Shown one piece after another: positions 41,415 to 51,150 of a stretch of DNA of 64,000 nucleotides. A program made the translations under genes and the position numbers. The stretch lies in assembly GCF_020283565.1 (NCBI RefSeq), contig NC_060061.1, positions 15,785,362-15,849,361 on the forward strand, given 5' to 3'. Within the stretch, counting starts at the first letter, position 1. Each line of letters begins with the position of its first letter. The notes beneath the pieces were generated by a model. That model was not told the DNA's origin. It ran no database searches and saw only the letters and a list, made by a program, of their open reading frames with translations. The DNA is from Trifolium pratense. Taxonomy: Eukaryota > Streptophyta > Magnoliopsida > Fabales > Fabaceae.

Positions 41415-42353
41415 ATCAAGTCTACATATTAGGAAAAATTCAAATGCAAGAAGATCCAAATTTTGTTATAAAAAACAGCAACCATTTTATTTAACCTTTG
41501 AAATTGCAGGTCTAACCTGTTGTTTGTTGTTCAATGCGGATCACCACTTACCTTCCAAATCTGGAATAAACAACACAACAAAAAACCATCAAAACCCAGC
41601 TCATATGATCATTAATCATATAGATAGCATTTAAGAAATAATTCAGTTTGCAAAAGTCAACAAAATATTTTTGAATTAAACCCTTTTGCAAAAGTGAAAC
41701 TCATAAGTAGAAAACGGGAAAAAGGAATGATGGAGAAAGTGAAAGTCATTAACATATAAAACCAAGAAGACATTAACATATAAACAAAAATTGAAAAAAA
41801 TCAGTAGGATAAAAAAATGTATATAACTCTCTTACCATTCCACTATCAAATGATCAAAATATCCAAATTAATTAATAAATAAAAACTGAACCTAATTGAA
41901 ATTTAGAGGAAAAATGAACCTGAAAACTGAATATAATTGGAAAAAATACCAGATATTCAAAGAAAGAAGCCTTGGACTCCAACAGTTGTTAAGCTCCTCC
42001 AAGTTATGCATATAGAAGGTGTACCACTGAATTAAATCCATGTACACCTTTCATAATCAAAAGACCTAAAGTGTTAGGGAACATATAGGTTGTAGAGAAA
42101 GAAAGAAAAAACCATATATTGATCAACCTAATATTCGTAGGAAAAAGGCCAAGTAAAATTACTCCATATCAATTATGAATATATGAAAGCACAAAAAATA
42201 AGACCACAAAGCCATCAATTTTTCATATTGAGAGATTTCTTCAAATACTTTGAGTGCTCACTTTCACAATAAAAAAAATCAAAAGAAATTCTAAGGCAGA
42301 ATAATTAACAACTTAAAATATTAACCTTAACACAACAATCACAAAAATAACAT

Positions 42354-42722
42354 CTATAACTTGTTAACAACAAAAAGGTTTACCCCTAAAATATCTAATT
42401 TTTCCAAATTGGATAACAACTACCGGTAATGAATCAGGTGCACCCTTAAGCAAATGAATCAGGTGCCTCTGGACAGTAGCATGAATCTTGCAACCCTGAT
42501 AAACAATTTTATTTAAGTAGATAAGCATAATTACATTACATATAAATTAAAAAAATGACTTAATTAAGCTATTGTACCTTCTCATCGATAACCACCATTT
42601 CAAATGAATTATCCTGGCCATGTATTAGATTGAACTTGACAATCCACAAACGCATCACGCAAACCTTCAAACACCATGGAAATTTGCCGACATGAAGATC
42701 GCTTATTTTGCTATAAGCATTG
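42354..42722 (-). pseudogene. RPA1-like OB-fold gene fragment, two exons
   Basis: The minus strand encodes a replication protein A large-subunit-like single-stranded-DNA-binding fold. Exon 1 (about 42722 down to 42578) contains AYSKISDLHVGKFPWCLKV and ends EMVVIDEK. An 82-bp intron with GT and AG ends (42577-42496) follows. Exon 2 (from 42495) continues in frame as GCKIHATVQRHLIHLL and reaches VVVIQFGKIRYFRGK before a stop near 42354. The remainder of an RPA1 protein is absent. Such RPA-like genes are frequent in plant Helitrons, which supports Helitron K. Confidence 0.75.
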
Positions 42723-43076
42723 GCCACACAAAGATTAGTTTTTGTATCAGTTTGGTACTGACCAGAAAATAATCAATAAACCAGACTGGAAATATAGAAA
42801 GCAATAAACCTTAAAATGCATTCATTGGAAGAAACATCAGACCTGTTCTTGTCTAATTTAGAGAAAGAATTGTTACACACCAGCCATGTTCTTCACTAAT
42901 TAACAACTTTGGAAGAAACACACATTAAACATGTAAATCCACATATAAACAGGGGTTTTCCAGACAAAAAATTAGGAATTAATAAAACCTAAATTCACAA
43001 ATTAAGTAAATGTAATTCAAGAATAATGAACATTGAAGCATTGACTTACTTGTGAAAAGATAAAGAAAAAGACGAA

Positions 43077-43150
43077 CCTTCAAAAACCATGGCAATTTCC
43101 CAACACGACCATGGCTTAAATTGCTATAAGCATCAACCATTGGGCCGATT
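43077..43150 (-). pseudogene. Duplicate RPA-like exon piece
   Basis: The minus strand reads AYSNLSHGRVGKLPWFLKV, a second version of the exon start at about 42700 (AYSKISDLHVGKFPWCLKV), about 460 bp upstream of it. After this block the similarity stops. It is a partial duplication of the RPA-like exon rather than an additional exon of the same gene. Confidence 0.65.
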
Positions 43151-43705
43151 AGCAAACAACCTAACGCAATATAAAATAACCCCAGATTTCGTTTTTCCGA
43201 TAGCTTTTGAGGTCCTTATATACCACATACATGAGGTTATGTAAAGCTTAACGACAACAATCTACATGTTAATTTACAGATCTGAAAAGCATCCAGAAAA
43301 AAGGGAAATTTGCATACCGAAAATCTGGAAAGCAAAGTAACGATACTGACATATGAGGTTCAGAGCGAATATCACGGTGACACGCGAGCAAGAGCAGGCA
43401 GCAATTCGGTTCAGCAAGGGGCAGAAACGCGAACCACCAAAAATTGGGTATCAACAGCGTAAAGTGGAGATATCCCCTTCGTGAAGAGTATAGATTATTC
43501 ATTTTAGATGAGTTAGATCCTAAGACTAATATTAAAATGTGTATATTTGATATGAAAATATTAATTTATGTTTCTAATTTTATTATTTGCGCTTTTATAG
43601 TATTATGTTTCTAATATATATGTTTCTAGTATTTAATATTATGTTTCTAATATATATATATATATTGTTAAATTTGTCAAAACAAAACAATTTAATGAAC
43701 TTTAT

Positions 43706-44648
43706 GGCTCTCTTTGGTAAGGCAAAATATTGAGCTATAAGCTATAAGCTCTGTTTGGTAACAATTTTTAAAAAAGAGCTTATAGCTTATTTTACTAGCT
43801 TATAGCTTATTTTTCAAACGCTATTTCAAGTAGCTTATGAGCTTATAGTTTATAGTTTATAATTTTCTCTTCCAATTTTACCCCTATTATCTTACTTGAA
43901 AAAAATTAAATATTAATTAAATATATTTTTTTTATGTCATTTCATACTTATAAGCTAATTCAACTGCTAATTTTACCAGACACTACAAATTCAATCAGCT
44001 AGCTTATCCGCAATAAGCTAAAAGCTAGCTTATAAGCTATACGCTATAAGTTCATCCACTATTAGGGATGGCAGGAAAACTCGAACCCGAGAGACCCACC
44101 CGAACCCAAACCCAAGTCAACGGGCGAAACCCGAATTGACTGGGTTTGGGTTTGGGTTCGGGTGACACCCGAAACCCGAACACCCACCCGAATATATGTT
44201 AAATTAAATTACCTATATTTTACATTTTCAATTGGTAGACCTTGTTTTGCTTTAATTCCCATCAATGACAATATGTTTTGCTTAAATTTACAACATATAT
44301 TTTTGCTAACTGATTGACAATATGCTTAAATTCCCTTGTTTTTGCTTAAATTTACAATATTTTTTGCTAACTGATTGGCTTGGCAGACCTTGTTTTGCTT
44401 AAATTTGCAAAGTAGTACAAAATGCGCTGCGGGTTTGGGTTTGGGTGGAAAAACCCCAACCCAATGGGTGTGGGTGTGGGTTTTGTTTTGCCACCCGAAC
44501 AACCTTTGGGTTTGGGTTTGGGTTCGGGTGGTGATTTCGGGTGTGGGTTTGGGTAGTGTAAAACCCGCACCCGTGGGCACCCGTTGCCATCCCTATCCGC
44601 TATAAGTTAGCTTATCAGTTATCCGCTATTTTTTTACCAAATGGAGCC
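43706..44648. mobile_element. hAT-like MITE (outer), interrupted
   Basis: Termini ggctctctttggtaa (43706) and, inverted, ggctccatttggtaa (ending 44648) are imperfect inverted repeats of a type common in plant hAT MITEs. The arms are rich in short gcttataagct-type palindromes. A second MITE (44063-44595) is inserted inside. No target duplication could be matched, so the exact ends may be off by a few bases. Confidence 0.6.
44055..44603. mobile_element. hAT MITE (inner) with 8-bp target duplication
   Basis: The element at 44063-44595 (533 bp) has inverted ends tagggatggca / tgccatcccta. It is flanked by tccactat (44055) and tccgctat (44596), an 8-bp duplication with one mismatch, diagnostic for hAT. 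The arms are long stretches of gggtttgggtt / aacccgaaccc, which make chance frames on both strands. Non-coding. Confidence 0.9.
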
Positions 44649-44961
44649 TATATCAAGGTAGTCAAAATCGGACTAAACCGGTTGGTCCGATCAGTTGAAC
44701 GGTGTCTATGTCCGATCCATATCGGGTTGAAAACTGATATACTACAAAATTTTAAAATCGGAAAAATCGAAAAAAAATCGCCGTGTCGGTTTACGTCCCT
44801 TAGTTTTAATATATTTCTTTTTGTCTTAATAAAATTTTAGCATAAAATTAAACAAAACAAAAAAATAGCATAAAAAAAATTAATTTCAAAATAAAGAATA
44901 ATAATATATAAATCACACAATATTTGTTAAATTTGTAAAAATCAATTAGACGAATTTCTAG

Positions 44962-44990
44962 CCCGTGCTTGGCACGGGTGTCGATACTAG
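44962..44990 (+). other. Second Helitron 3' terminus (L)
   Basis: Hairpin cccgtgc/gcacggg (44962-44978), eight bases, then ctag ending at 44990 followed by T. This is the same structure as K's end but on the opposite strand. The body should extend leftward; its 5' end was not found. Confidence 0.65.
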
Positions 44991-45914
44991 TATTTCTAAA
45001 ATCACATTGAATTTGTTACCACTTCTAATGAAGAATTCAGAATTGCCCTTGTCCAATTTGAGTAATAAATTAGTGTTATATTTCTTTAATTAATCAAATT
45101 TGCTAACACTAACAACAATATCTATAACAAATCACCAGTATTTTGGCAAGTGTTAAAAATATATCAAAGCATGGTCAATGAGAGTTCTTATTATACTTGT
45201 TAAGAAGACACTTTTCTCTTAGAGAAAAGAGTAATAACAAGCTTGTAAAATGCTATGAATAATAAACTTAGAAGTATATGCAGGGTATGGTGGGAGCATG
45301 GAGCTGTGGACAAGATCCGCAAGGTGCAAAAGGATGGGATTGAGATTTGAGAGGTTAGTGCCACTGACATGCACATAATATATTCCATATTGAAATTATT
45401 AGTAAAGAATAGAGAACACAAATTATTAGTTTATAGCTCGGTTGATAAAAACATCTCATTTTATAAAGTGTAGGGATTTAAGATTGAATTAAGATATTCT
45501 ATTTATTCATTTTAACAGTGAACTTTTAGTCATTAAATTATATGAAAAAAAAAAGAAAAATAGAAAACACAAATCATGAATGAATATAAAGATATCTTTT
45601 GTGTTGGGATAAGGGTCGGCATAAACATGTGGTAACGCGCGTTTAGATCTCATCTAATATATTATAGTTGATTTTATGCATTTTTGGAATCAAAAGCATT
45701 GGTGTAACTGTGTAAGGGCTTAGTCTAGGGTAGGAGAGTGATGTAGGTCTCCCACTATGGGTGAGTTGATTTTAACCATTGATTCATTTAAGACATATCA
45801 TATTATCCTACACCCACCACACCATATCACTTTATCCTACAATTTTCAACTCCACGGAGCAAGCACCACCTCCTCTCTCTCTACATCTCCATCACCACCA
45901 TCACAAAAGCTTAG
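44991..45914. other. Intergenic, nothing recognised
   Basis: A/T-rich sequence between the Helitron end and element F. The small frame at 45757-45963 runs across F's boundary and has no recognisable domain. The last five bases (cttag) would be F's left target duplication; the partner is not in view. Confidence 0.5.
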
Positions 45915-46396
45915 TGTTCTGGTAAAAAACAAGGGGGTTTGTATTATAGATCAAATGGTGTGATTACACTTAGTTCAATTCCCAACAACCCTGGGAGTTT
46001 TATTATTCAGAATTCGATCTTCTTTTCAGATGGAAATATGAAACTATTTATAGACCATTGAAGCCTTCTTCTCCAAGCTAGGGTTCCTACAAATCCGGTC
46101 TTCAGCGCCTTTTCCGGTGATGCAGCGTGAAAGTAGGAATAAAAACCTTGGTCTCCAAGCCATGGCAGTTTCAAGGAGTTGTTTTCTTCATTCCCAAGTT
46201 AATCGCTAGGGAAGGATGAAGATATTTCTTTCTCGTGGGTAAATCCGTCTTATGGGCGTTATCCATCGTTACCTACCTCGCCCAAGCCTCGTATCGCCGA
46301 ATGGACGTTTAAAATTTAATTGTTTTGGGCCTGTTTCCTTTCTCATATTAATTGGGCTAGTTTGGTTTTGCTTTTAAGCCCATTGCCCGGTCCACA
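45915..46396 (-). repeat. 3' LTR of element F
   Basis: 482 bp. The plus strand begins tgttctggt and ends cggtccaca, so read on the minus strand it starts tgtggaccgggc and ends accagaaca. A TATA box (ctataaatag on the minus strand, 46044-46053) lies inside. The neighbouring polypurine tract supports the boundary. The other LTR is outside the window, so the length rests on TG/CA ends only. Confidence 0.7.
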
Positions 46397-46407
46397 GCCC
46401 CCCAAGT
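46397..46407 (-). other. Polypurine tract of element F
   Basis: The minus strand reads acttggggggc immediately before tgtgg of the LTR. Confidence 0.7.
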
Positions 46408-46574
46408 ACGAAGTCCAAAGGGGTGAAGTACTTGAATGTGATTCAAATTTTCCCTCTCAATATTATGGCGCGAAGTTGCATCCTCTCCCACTCCCTGGCG
46501 CACGTTCCTCCGTTCGTGTATAATTTTCCTCAACCGTCTCCCCACTAACTATTGCCACGATGAGATTTCTTTAT

Positions 46575-46584
46575 CTATAAATGA
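46575..46584 (+). promoter_or_regulatory. TATA box before opposite-strand gene F1
   Basis: ctataaatga lies 77 bp upstream of the ATG at 46652. That ATG is the first ATG downstream of the expected transcription start, about 30 bp past the box. Confidence 0.6.
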
Positions 46585-46651
46585 AGCGTTCAGCGCCCCG
46601 ATCAACTCATCCCTTGCTGTTCGCTAACCTTTTAGACTTCTTTTCCACATT

Positions 46652-47296
46652 ATGTCTCCCAAAAATCCTCCTTTTGAATGCGGTCAGTCTCCCGCCTCTC
46701 CGGTTATCAAGCGGCTCCGTCGCATGCTGACCATAAATACTGAAGACTTGATGGAGGATTTTGGCGAATTTTCTGAATTCGTCAAGGAGCTTAACGACTA
46801 CTGCTGGAGGTTGACCAAAGAAGAGAAACGCTTTCTCGATAGTGTGCTTCGTCTGGAGAAGGAACTGAAGGATAGTGCATCCTTTGTGATCGCTGTGGAA
46901 AATGTGAAGGAGTGCCACGCCGAAGTCACTGAAGCTGTTGACAGCCAGATAGAGATTACGAAAGAAACCTTGGGTGTGCAGGAGGAAATCTTAGGGATAT
47001 GCTTCAACGAGGAGCGGAGAGTGGACGATCGTTTGGCGCTGCTGAACAAGGAGATGAAGCCGCTTGTGAAAAGGAAAAGGGCTCTTCAAGGCGAAATTAG
47101 GGACGATGTCGCTAAGCTGATTTCTAGGCGTCACTCCCTGGTGGACCTATTGGACAAGCAGAACGAACTGAGAGAGGATTTGAAGCCTATTGAAGAAAAC
47201 ATGGTGAAGGCAAAAAGGGTGAAACGAGCGTTGGAGGAGATGCATCGTATCGCCGTCGCCGATGCCAGTGAATTGGGGGGTTCCACCATGCCATGA
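46652..47296 (+). CDS. F1: coiled-coil protein encoded opposite to element F
   Basis: A 214-residue protein of unknown function. It is highly charged and predicted by eye to be mostly helical: heptad-like runs from about residue 55 (KEEKRFLDSVLRLEKELKDSA) to 200 (EENMVKAKRVKRALEEMHRI). The N-terminus is Pro/Ser-rich, and there is no signal peptide or membrane segment. It lies between F's LTR and F2, read from a TATA box 77 bp upstream, on the strand opposite to pol. The intact frame suggests it has been maintained or that F is young. A coiled coil suggests self-association or pairing with the coiled coil of F3, but that is inference. Confidence 0.6.
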   Translation: MSPKNPPFECGQSPASPVIKRLRRMLTINTEDLMEDFGEFSEFVKELNDYCWRLTKEEKRFLDSVLRLEKELKDSASFVIAVENVKECHAEVTEAVDSQIEITKETLGVQEEILGICFNEERRVDDRLALLNKEMKPLVKRKRALQGEIRDDVAKLISRRHSLVDLLDKQNELREDLKPIEENMVKAKRVKRALEEMHRIAVADASELGGSTMP

Positions 47297-47638
47297 AGTT
47301 CCTGCTCGCCAGCTTTTCCCTTTATGCTTTTTTCTTTGCGTGTTTGTAATTTGCTTTTGCATTTAAGACATTCCTTGTTTGTTCTTCATATTTTTTGCTT
47401 TCGTTGTATTTCCTTTTAAGTAATTTGAATTTCAATCTTTCCTTTTCCGTTATACGCTGCTTTCTATTTCTGCTAGTATCGCCCTCCTCTAAAATCTCCA
47501 TCAACTTAAATGGGTCGAACATTGACTTCTTGGAAAGATAAAAATAACGGTTCTCAAGATAGTCAAACCAAAGTAGTTGCGACCGTCCAAGCATTAATTA
47601 CGACCGTTAATAACGATGTTAGGGTTGGGCAAGATTGG

Positions 47639-47647
47639 CTATAAATA
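47639..47647 (+). promoter_or_regulatory. TATA box before opposite-strand gene F2
   Basis: ctataaata lies 55 bp upstream of the ATG at 47694, which is the first ATG after the expected start site. Confidence 0.65.
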
Positions 47648-47693
47648 TCAACTGTTATTCTCATATTTCATCAACTTGTTTTGAATCTTTATT

Positions 47694-48011
47694 ATGGAAA
47701 ATAACAATGCGAAAAAACCTGTTGCCAGAAGCACCCCGCCTCAGCGAAGGAAGAAAAGGGTAGAGGTGTCTACCTCCAACTCCACTCGCTCCCGAAGGTC
47801 TAAGGATGTAAAAAAGGTGGAGGTTATCGTTCTTTCTTCGGATACCTCCGATTCTGGTAGTGGCGATGAGGATTACGTTTCGTTTCTGGAGACCTACGTT
47901 CCTCCTGAGCTTCGTGCTTCTTCGTCTAGTGAAGAAGAAGGGTCCCGGGTCACCGTGGAATCCAAGATGACTTTCCCTGAGCCTGTGCAGAAGGATTCGG
48001 AATCTGATTGA
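47694..48011 (+). CDS. F2: small basic-acidic protein with SIM-like motif
   Basis: A 105-residue protein of unknown function. The N-terminal half is basic (RRKKR near 18-22; RSRRSKD near 32-38), which could bind nucleic acid or act as a nuclear signal. Residues 44-53 read VIVLSSDTSD, a hydrophobic stretch followed by Ser/Asp, the pattern of a SUMO-interaction motif. It continues into DEDYVSFLETYVPPE (58-72) and a Ser/Glu-rich tail. The segment 44-72 is closely matched by the small antisense ORF of Sirevirus E (57241-57606), although the two elements belong to different superfamilies. An aataaa signal follows at 48078. The function and the SUMO link are inferred from motif alone. Confidence 0.65.
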   Translation: MENNNAKKPVARSTPPQRRKKRVEVSTSNSTRSRRSKDVKKVEVIVLSSDTSDSGSGDEDYVSFLETYVPPELRASSSSEEEGSRVTVESKMTFPEPVQKDSESD

Positions 48012-48077
48012 TAGGATTTTAGGATTTTTCCATGTAGCCTTGGTTTCTTCTCGTTGTACTTTTCATTTGCTGCTAAT

Positions 48078-48083
48078 AATAAA
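48078..48083 (+). terminator. Polyadenylation signal after F2
   Basis: aataaa, 67 bp after the F2 stop, followed by T-rich sequence. Confidence 0.55.
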
Positions 48084-48400
48084 GATTTTCTTTCTTGCTT
48101 TGAGTAGAATGCATTACTTTTATTTTTTCTCCTTGATTTTTTGGTTTCTTCTCGTTGGGCGTTGTTTTGGATATCTTCGCCGCGCCCGACGGGCGGATCA
48201 AACTTTGTCCTGGCGTGGCCCTCCCTTTAAAGGCGATATAGTTAGTCGTCTCGCCTATAGGCGTTGTAATTAAACATCTGACGATAAATCTTCTATGACT
48301 TACTCTTGGGATGTGCGCTTTGACACGTACTTGATCCGACGACTCGTATGACACTACTCGTTCGAACCTTATAACTTCGAGTCGACGTTAGGACTGAGGT

Positions 48401-48410
48401 TTATAAATAG
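48401..48410 (+). promoter_or_regulatory. TATA box before opposite-strand gene F3
   Basis: ttataaatag is followed by a pyrimidine-rich leader of about 240 bp containing no ATG before the F3 start at 48673. Long C/T-rich leaders of this kind are typical of expressed plant genes. Confidence 0.65.
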
Positions 48411-48672
48411 GGAGTTTTTGCTCTTTTCCTTCCTTCCACTCCTTTTGCAACTTCTAACCTGGTTCTACCCACTTGTCCTTTCTTTCGTAACTTCGGTATA
48501 GCTTCATTTCTTCCTCTTCAACCTTCGGTTGGGCTTCTCAATCGTTTTTAAAGGCGTCCGTTTCTCTCAGCTTTGAAGTGTTACCCGTAAGGTATTTTAT
48601 TTCGTACCTTTATTCTTTTTCTTGATTTAGTTTCGCCCAACGGAGGAAAACCCTAATTCATAGGTTTAGAGA

Positions 48673-50772
48673 ATGGTTATCCTGAGGGAGTTAGATGAGA
48701 ATGAGGGGAGAATCTCGGCCTCTTCTCCTGGTTACTTTGAGTGGGTGCGACAAGTTCGCGCCCATTATACTAGGGCAAACGGCGTTCTTAATAGCCGGGG
48801 ATTTTATTCGGAGTTGTGGGGTTTTGATGTTGGAAGCAGTAGCGATAGTGACAGTGATAGCGATAGTAGTAGCGGTAGTGATAGTGATTGTGTCATAATT
48901 TCCCCTTCCTCTTTCACAGGAAAGCGGAAAAACCCTTGCCGAGATTTGGTGGTTGCTGGCTATACTCCCGTCACCATGGAGGTTCCTTCAAAATACACTA
49001 GTGCGGAGATGGTGATGAGCTTTAGGAAAGCCGTCAGGCTTACAGAGTCCAGACATGAGGAGTCTATCATCACTGAGCCTGTCCGAGAAGATGAGTTTGT
49101 CTTTTTTAAGAACGGCACCCCGCCGGATTACTTTTATCTCTATACTGGCGTGATCCAACCTCTAAACCTCTGGCTTCCTTTTACTTCTTTCGAGGCGGAG
49201 ATGTTGAGGGTTCTTAATGTCGCCCCCACTCAACTTCATCCTAACAGCTGGGCCTTCGTAAAAGCCTTCGAGGTGATGTGCCTAGGTTTTGAACTGGTAC
49301 CCTCGATTGGTGTTTTCTTCTGTTTTTACCATATCAAGAACCTAAAACCCCAGACAATGGTTTCTCTTAGTAGTCAACCCAATCATCGCCTCATGAGTCT
49401 GTATGCCTCCAATTTCAAAGGCTTCAAGGACTCCTTCTTTAGGGTTCGCGGTAGCGACCAACTTCCTGATCTAATGTATGATGAGATAGGAGATCCCTTG
49501 TTCCCTTTCTACTGGACTGACAACCCTAGGCTTATAAAGGGAACCATCTTTGAGACTCTGAGTGACTTCGAGCAGGACATTGTCCACTTTCTTGATTCTT
49601 TTGCTCTTATGGACACTGCTGATATCCTTAGATGTGAGGGTAATAGCGAAGCTTTGACAGAGTATTTACGTAAGTGATGAACTTGGCATGTATGCATATT
49701 TCTTTTTATTTTAATGTTGATCTCGCCTTATTACTAACCTGTGTTTTTCTGATTCCTTTATTTTTCAGAAAGAATGAGGACCATTTCGAATGAAGAAAGA
49801 CTGGCGTTCTTGGCGAAAGCTCGTCAACAAAAAGCCAATCCTGCTGCTGGCGTTGCCGACCCTCTGAAGCAGTTACAAGTGGAGGAGGCTGGAGTTAAAG
49901 AGGGACGGAGCAAGAGAAAGCATGACGGGCGCATCCCTGTTGAGATTCCAGGAAAGGCTGCTGCTAAAGAGGGTGTCGTCCCGCCACCTAAAAAACAAAA
50001 AACTGAGAAGACTATCCAACCAGCTGGAGATGCCGACAAAGGCAAAGGCGTGGCTTCTAGTTCTTCTCAGCCCCCCTCTCAAGACGCCGATGCCGATGCT
50101 CCTCTTACCTGGAGCTCTTTTGATCCTTTTGATTTCATTGAAAGGGGAGTGACTATGGTTGGCGATATGACTCGCTTCACCAACACTCCTACCGCAGATC
50201 TCAGGAAGAAAGCTTTGGAATACGAGGTGAAGGGCACTCTTCTCAACTACTTGCTGACAAATCGCCAAGAACAAGAGGTCCAAGAGGCGAAGCAGAAGGT
50301 GAAGACCGTTGATGATAACCTTGCTGATATTGAGAAGAGATATACTGAGACCAAGACCAAGTTGGAGGCAGATATTAAGAAGCTGAAGGATAGCCAGGAG
50401 AGCGAGGCTGAGAGGTTGAAGAAGGAATATGAGGATAAGCTGGCGAAGGTGAAGGAAAGTTATGCCGCCTCCGAGACCAAGCTGAAAGAGAATGCTGCTG
50501 CTCAAGATGAGGTGATTTCTAAGCTTTCTAAAGAGAAAGATGCAGCGGTGTTCTCCGTGGGGACCTTGGGCGAAGAGAAGGAGAGGTTGGAGACTGACGT
50601 GAAGGAGCTTCAACTGTATGCTGCCAACCAGTATGAGGAAGGCTTCGCCTATGCCCTTGAGCAAGTCAAGCTTCTTTTCCCAGACCTCGACGCCAAGCGC
50701 TTAGCTGAAGCTGATGCGATGAACCAGATTATTGACGGAAAGCTTGTTCCCTATGTACCTCCTAGTGAATGA
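48673..50772 (+). CDS. F3: spliced Transposase_28-like (putative gypsy-type transposon) protein
   Basis: Two exons, 48673-49669 and 49769-50772, separated by a 99-bp intron with gtaagt donor and tttttcag acceptor. Splicing keeps the frame and gives about 666 residues. Exon 1 has an Asp-Ser repeat (residues 55-72) leading into CVIISPSS, then a region near 150-270 (FTSFEAEMLRVLNVAPTQL; HPNSWAFVKAFEVMC) that I recognise as the plant Transposase_28 / putative gypsy-type transposon domain. Exon 2 has basic patches (KRKHDGR, KKQKTEK), a Gln/Ser-rich linker and a long coiled coil of Lys/Glu heptads (50270-50620). Despite the family name no catalytic motif is seen. It is encoded opposite to pol. The role is unknown. 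Confidence 0.75.
49670..49768 (+). other. Intron of F3
   Basis: Donor gtaagt directly after 49669; acceptor tttatttttcag ending 49768. The donor-side frame would stop three codons into the intron. Joining one leftover base of exon 1 with exon 2 restores the frame that begins with the codon before Arg-Met at 49771-49776. Confidence 0.8.
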
Positions 50773-51150
50773 TATGACTTTGTTTGTAATGATTTTTGTT
50801 CTCGCCCTTCTGTGGCTTTTTGTAACTATTTTGTATGCCCTTTTGTGGCTTTGAACGATTTGCCCCTTGGCTGGGTCCTTTATAAATTCCTTTATTCGCC
50901 TGATTTCTTCTCTTCATAACTTTATGAATTATTTTTGCATTACGTTGTGATGTAACGCCTTCTGTTGTTCTCGTCTAGGAAACTTTGTCCTTGCACCTGT
51001 GACATCTTCAACTTTCTATAATAATTGTAAATTGGTACAAATAACTTTATACCTGTTGACTTTTTGGCGTTATAATGAATCGCCCGCTTTGGTTGTGTAC
51101 AAACTTCTTCTGGCGGTGTTGATAATCTCGCCCTTTTCTTTGCTGTATCT
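50773..51150. other. Spacer between F3 and the minisatellite
   Basis: T-rich sequence, presumably the F3 3' untranslated region on the plus strand and pol 3' untranslated sequence on the minus strand. No gene. Confidence 0.5.

Larger units (their letters stand above)
36625..43494 (-). mobile_element. Putative Helitron K carrying RPA-like exons
   Basis: On the minus strand the 3' end has a 15-bp hairpin (ccgtgc / gcacgg stems, plus-strand 36636-36650), then about ten bases, then ctag followed by T, the classic Helitron 3' structure. A candidate 5' end (tctatactcttcacgaagg preceded by A) lies at 43494. An RPA-type OB-fold gene remnant, common cargo in plant Helitrons, sits near that 5' end. 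No Rep/helicase is seen, so it would be non-autonomous. The 3' end is well supported; the 5' end is an inference. Large parts (38400-41370, 41420-42350) hold no recognisable feature. Confidence 0.55.

Noticed and set aside
44326..44605. Several overlapping frames rich in Pro-Asn or Trp-Val on both strands
   Set aside because: Produced by the gggtttgggtt arms of the inner hAT MITE.
49873..50664. 263-residue minus-strand open frame opposite F3 exon 2
   Set aside because: It is the exact shadow of the charged coiled-coil coding strand, is Leu-rich without a domain, and has no promoter or homologous partner.
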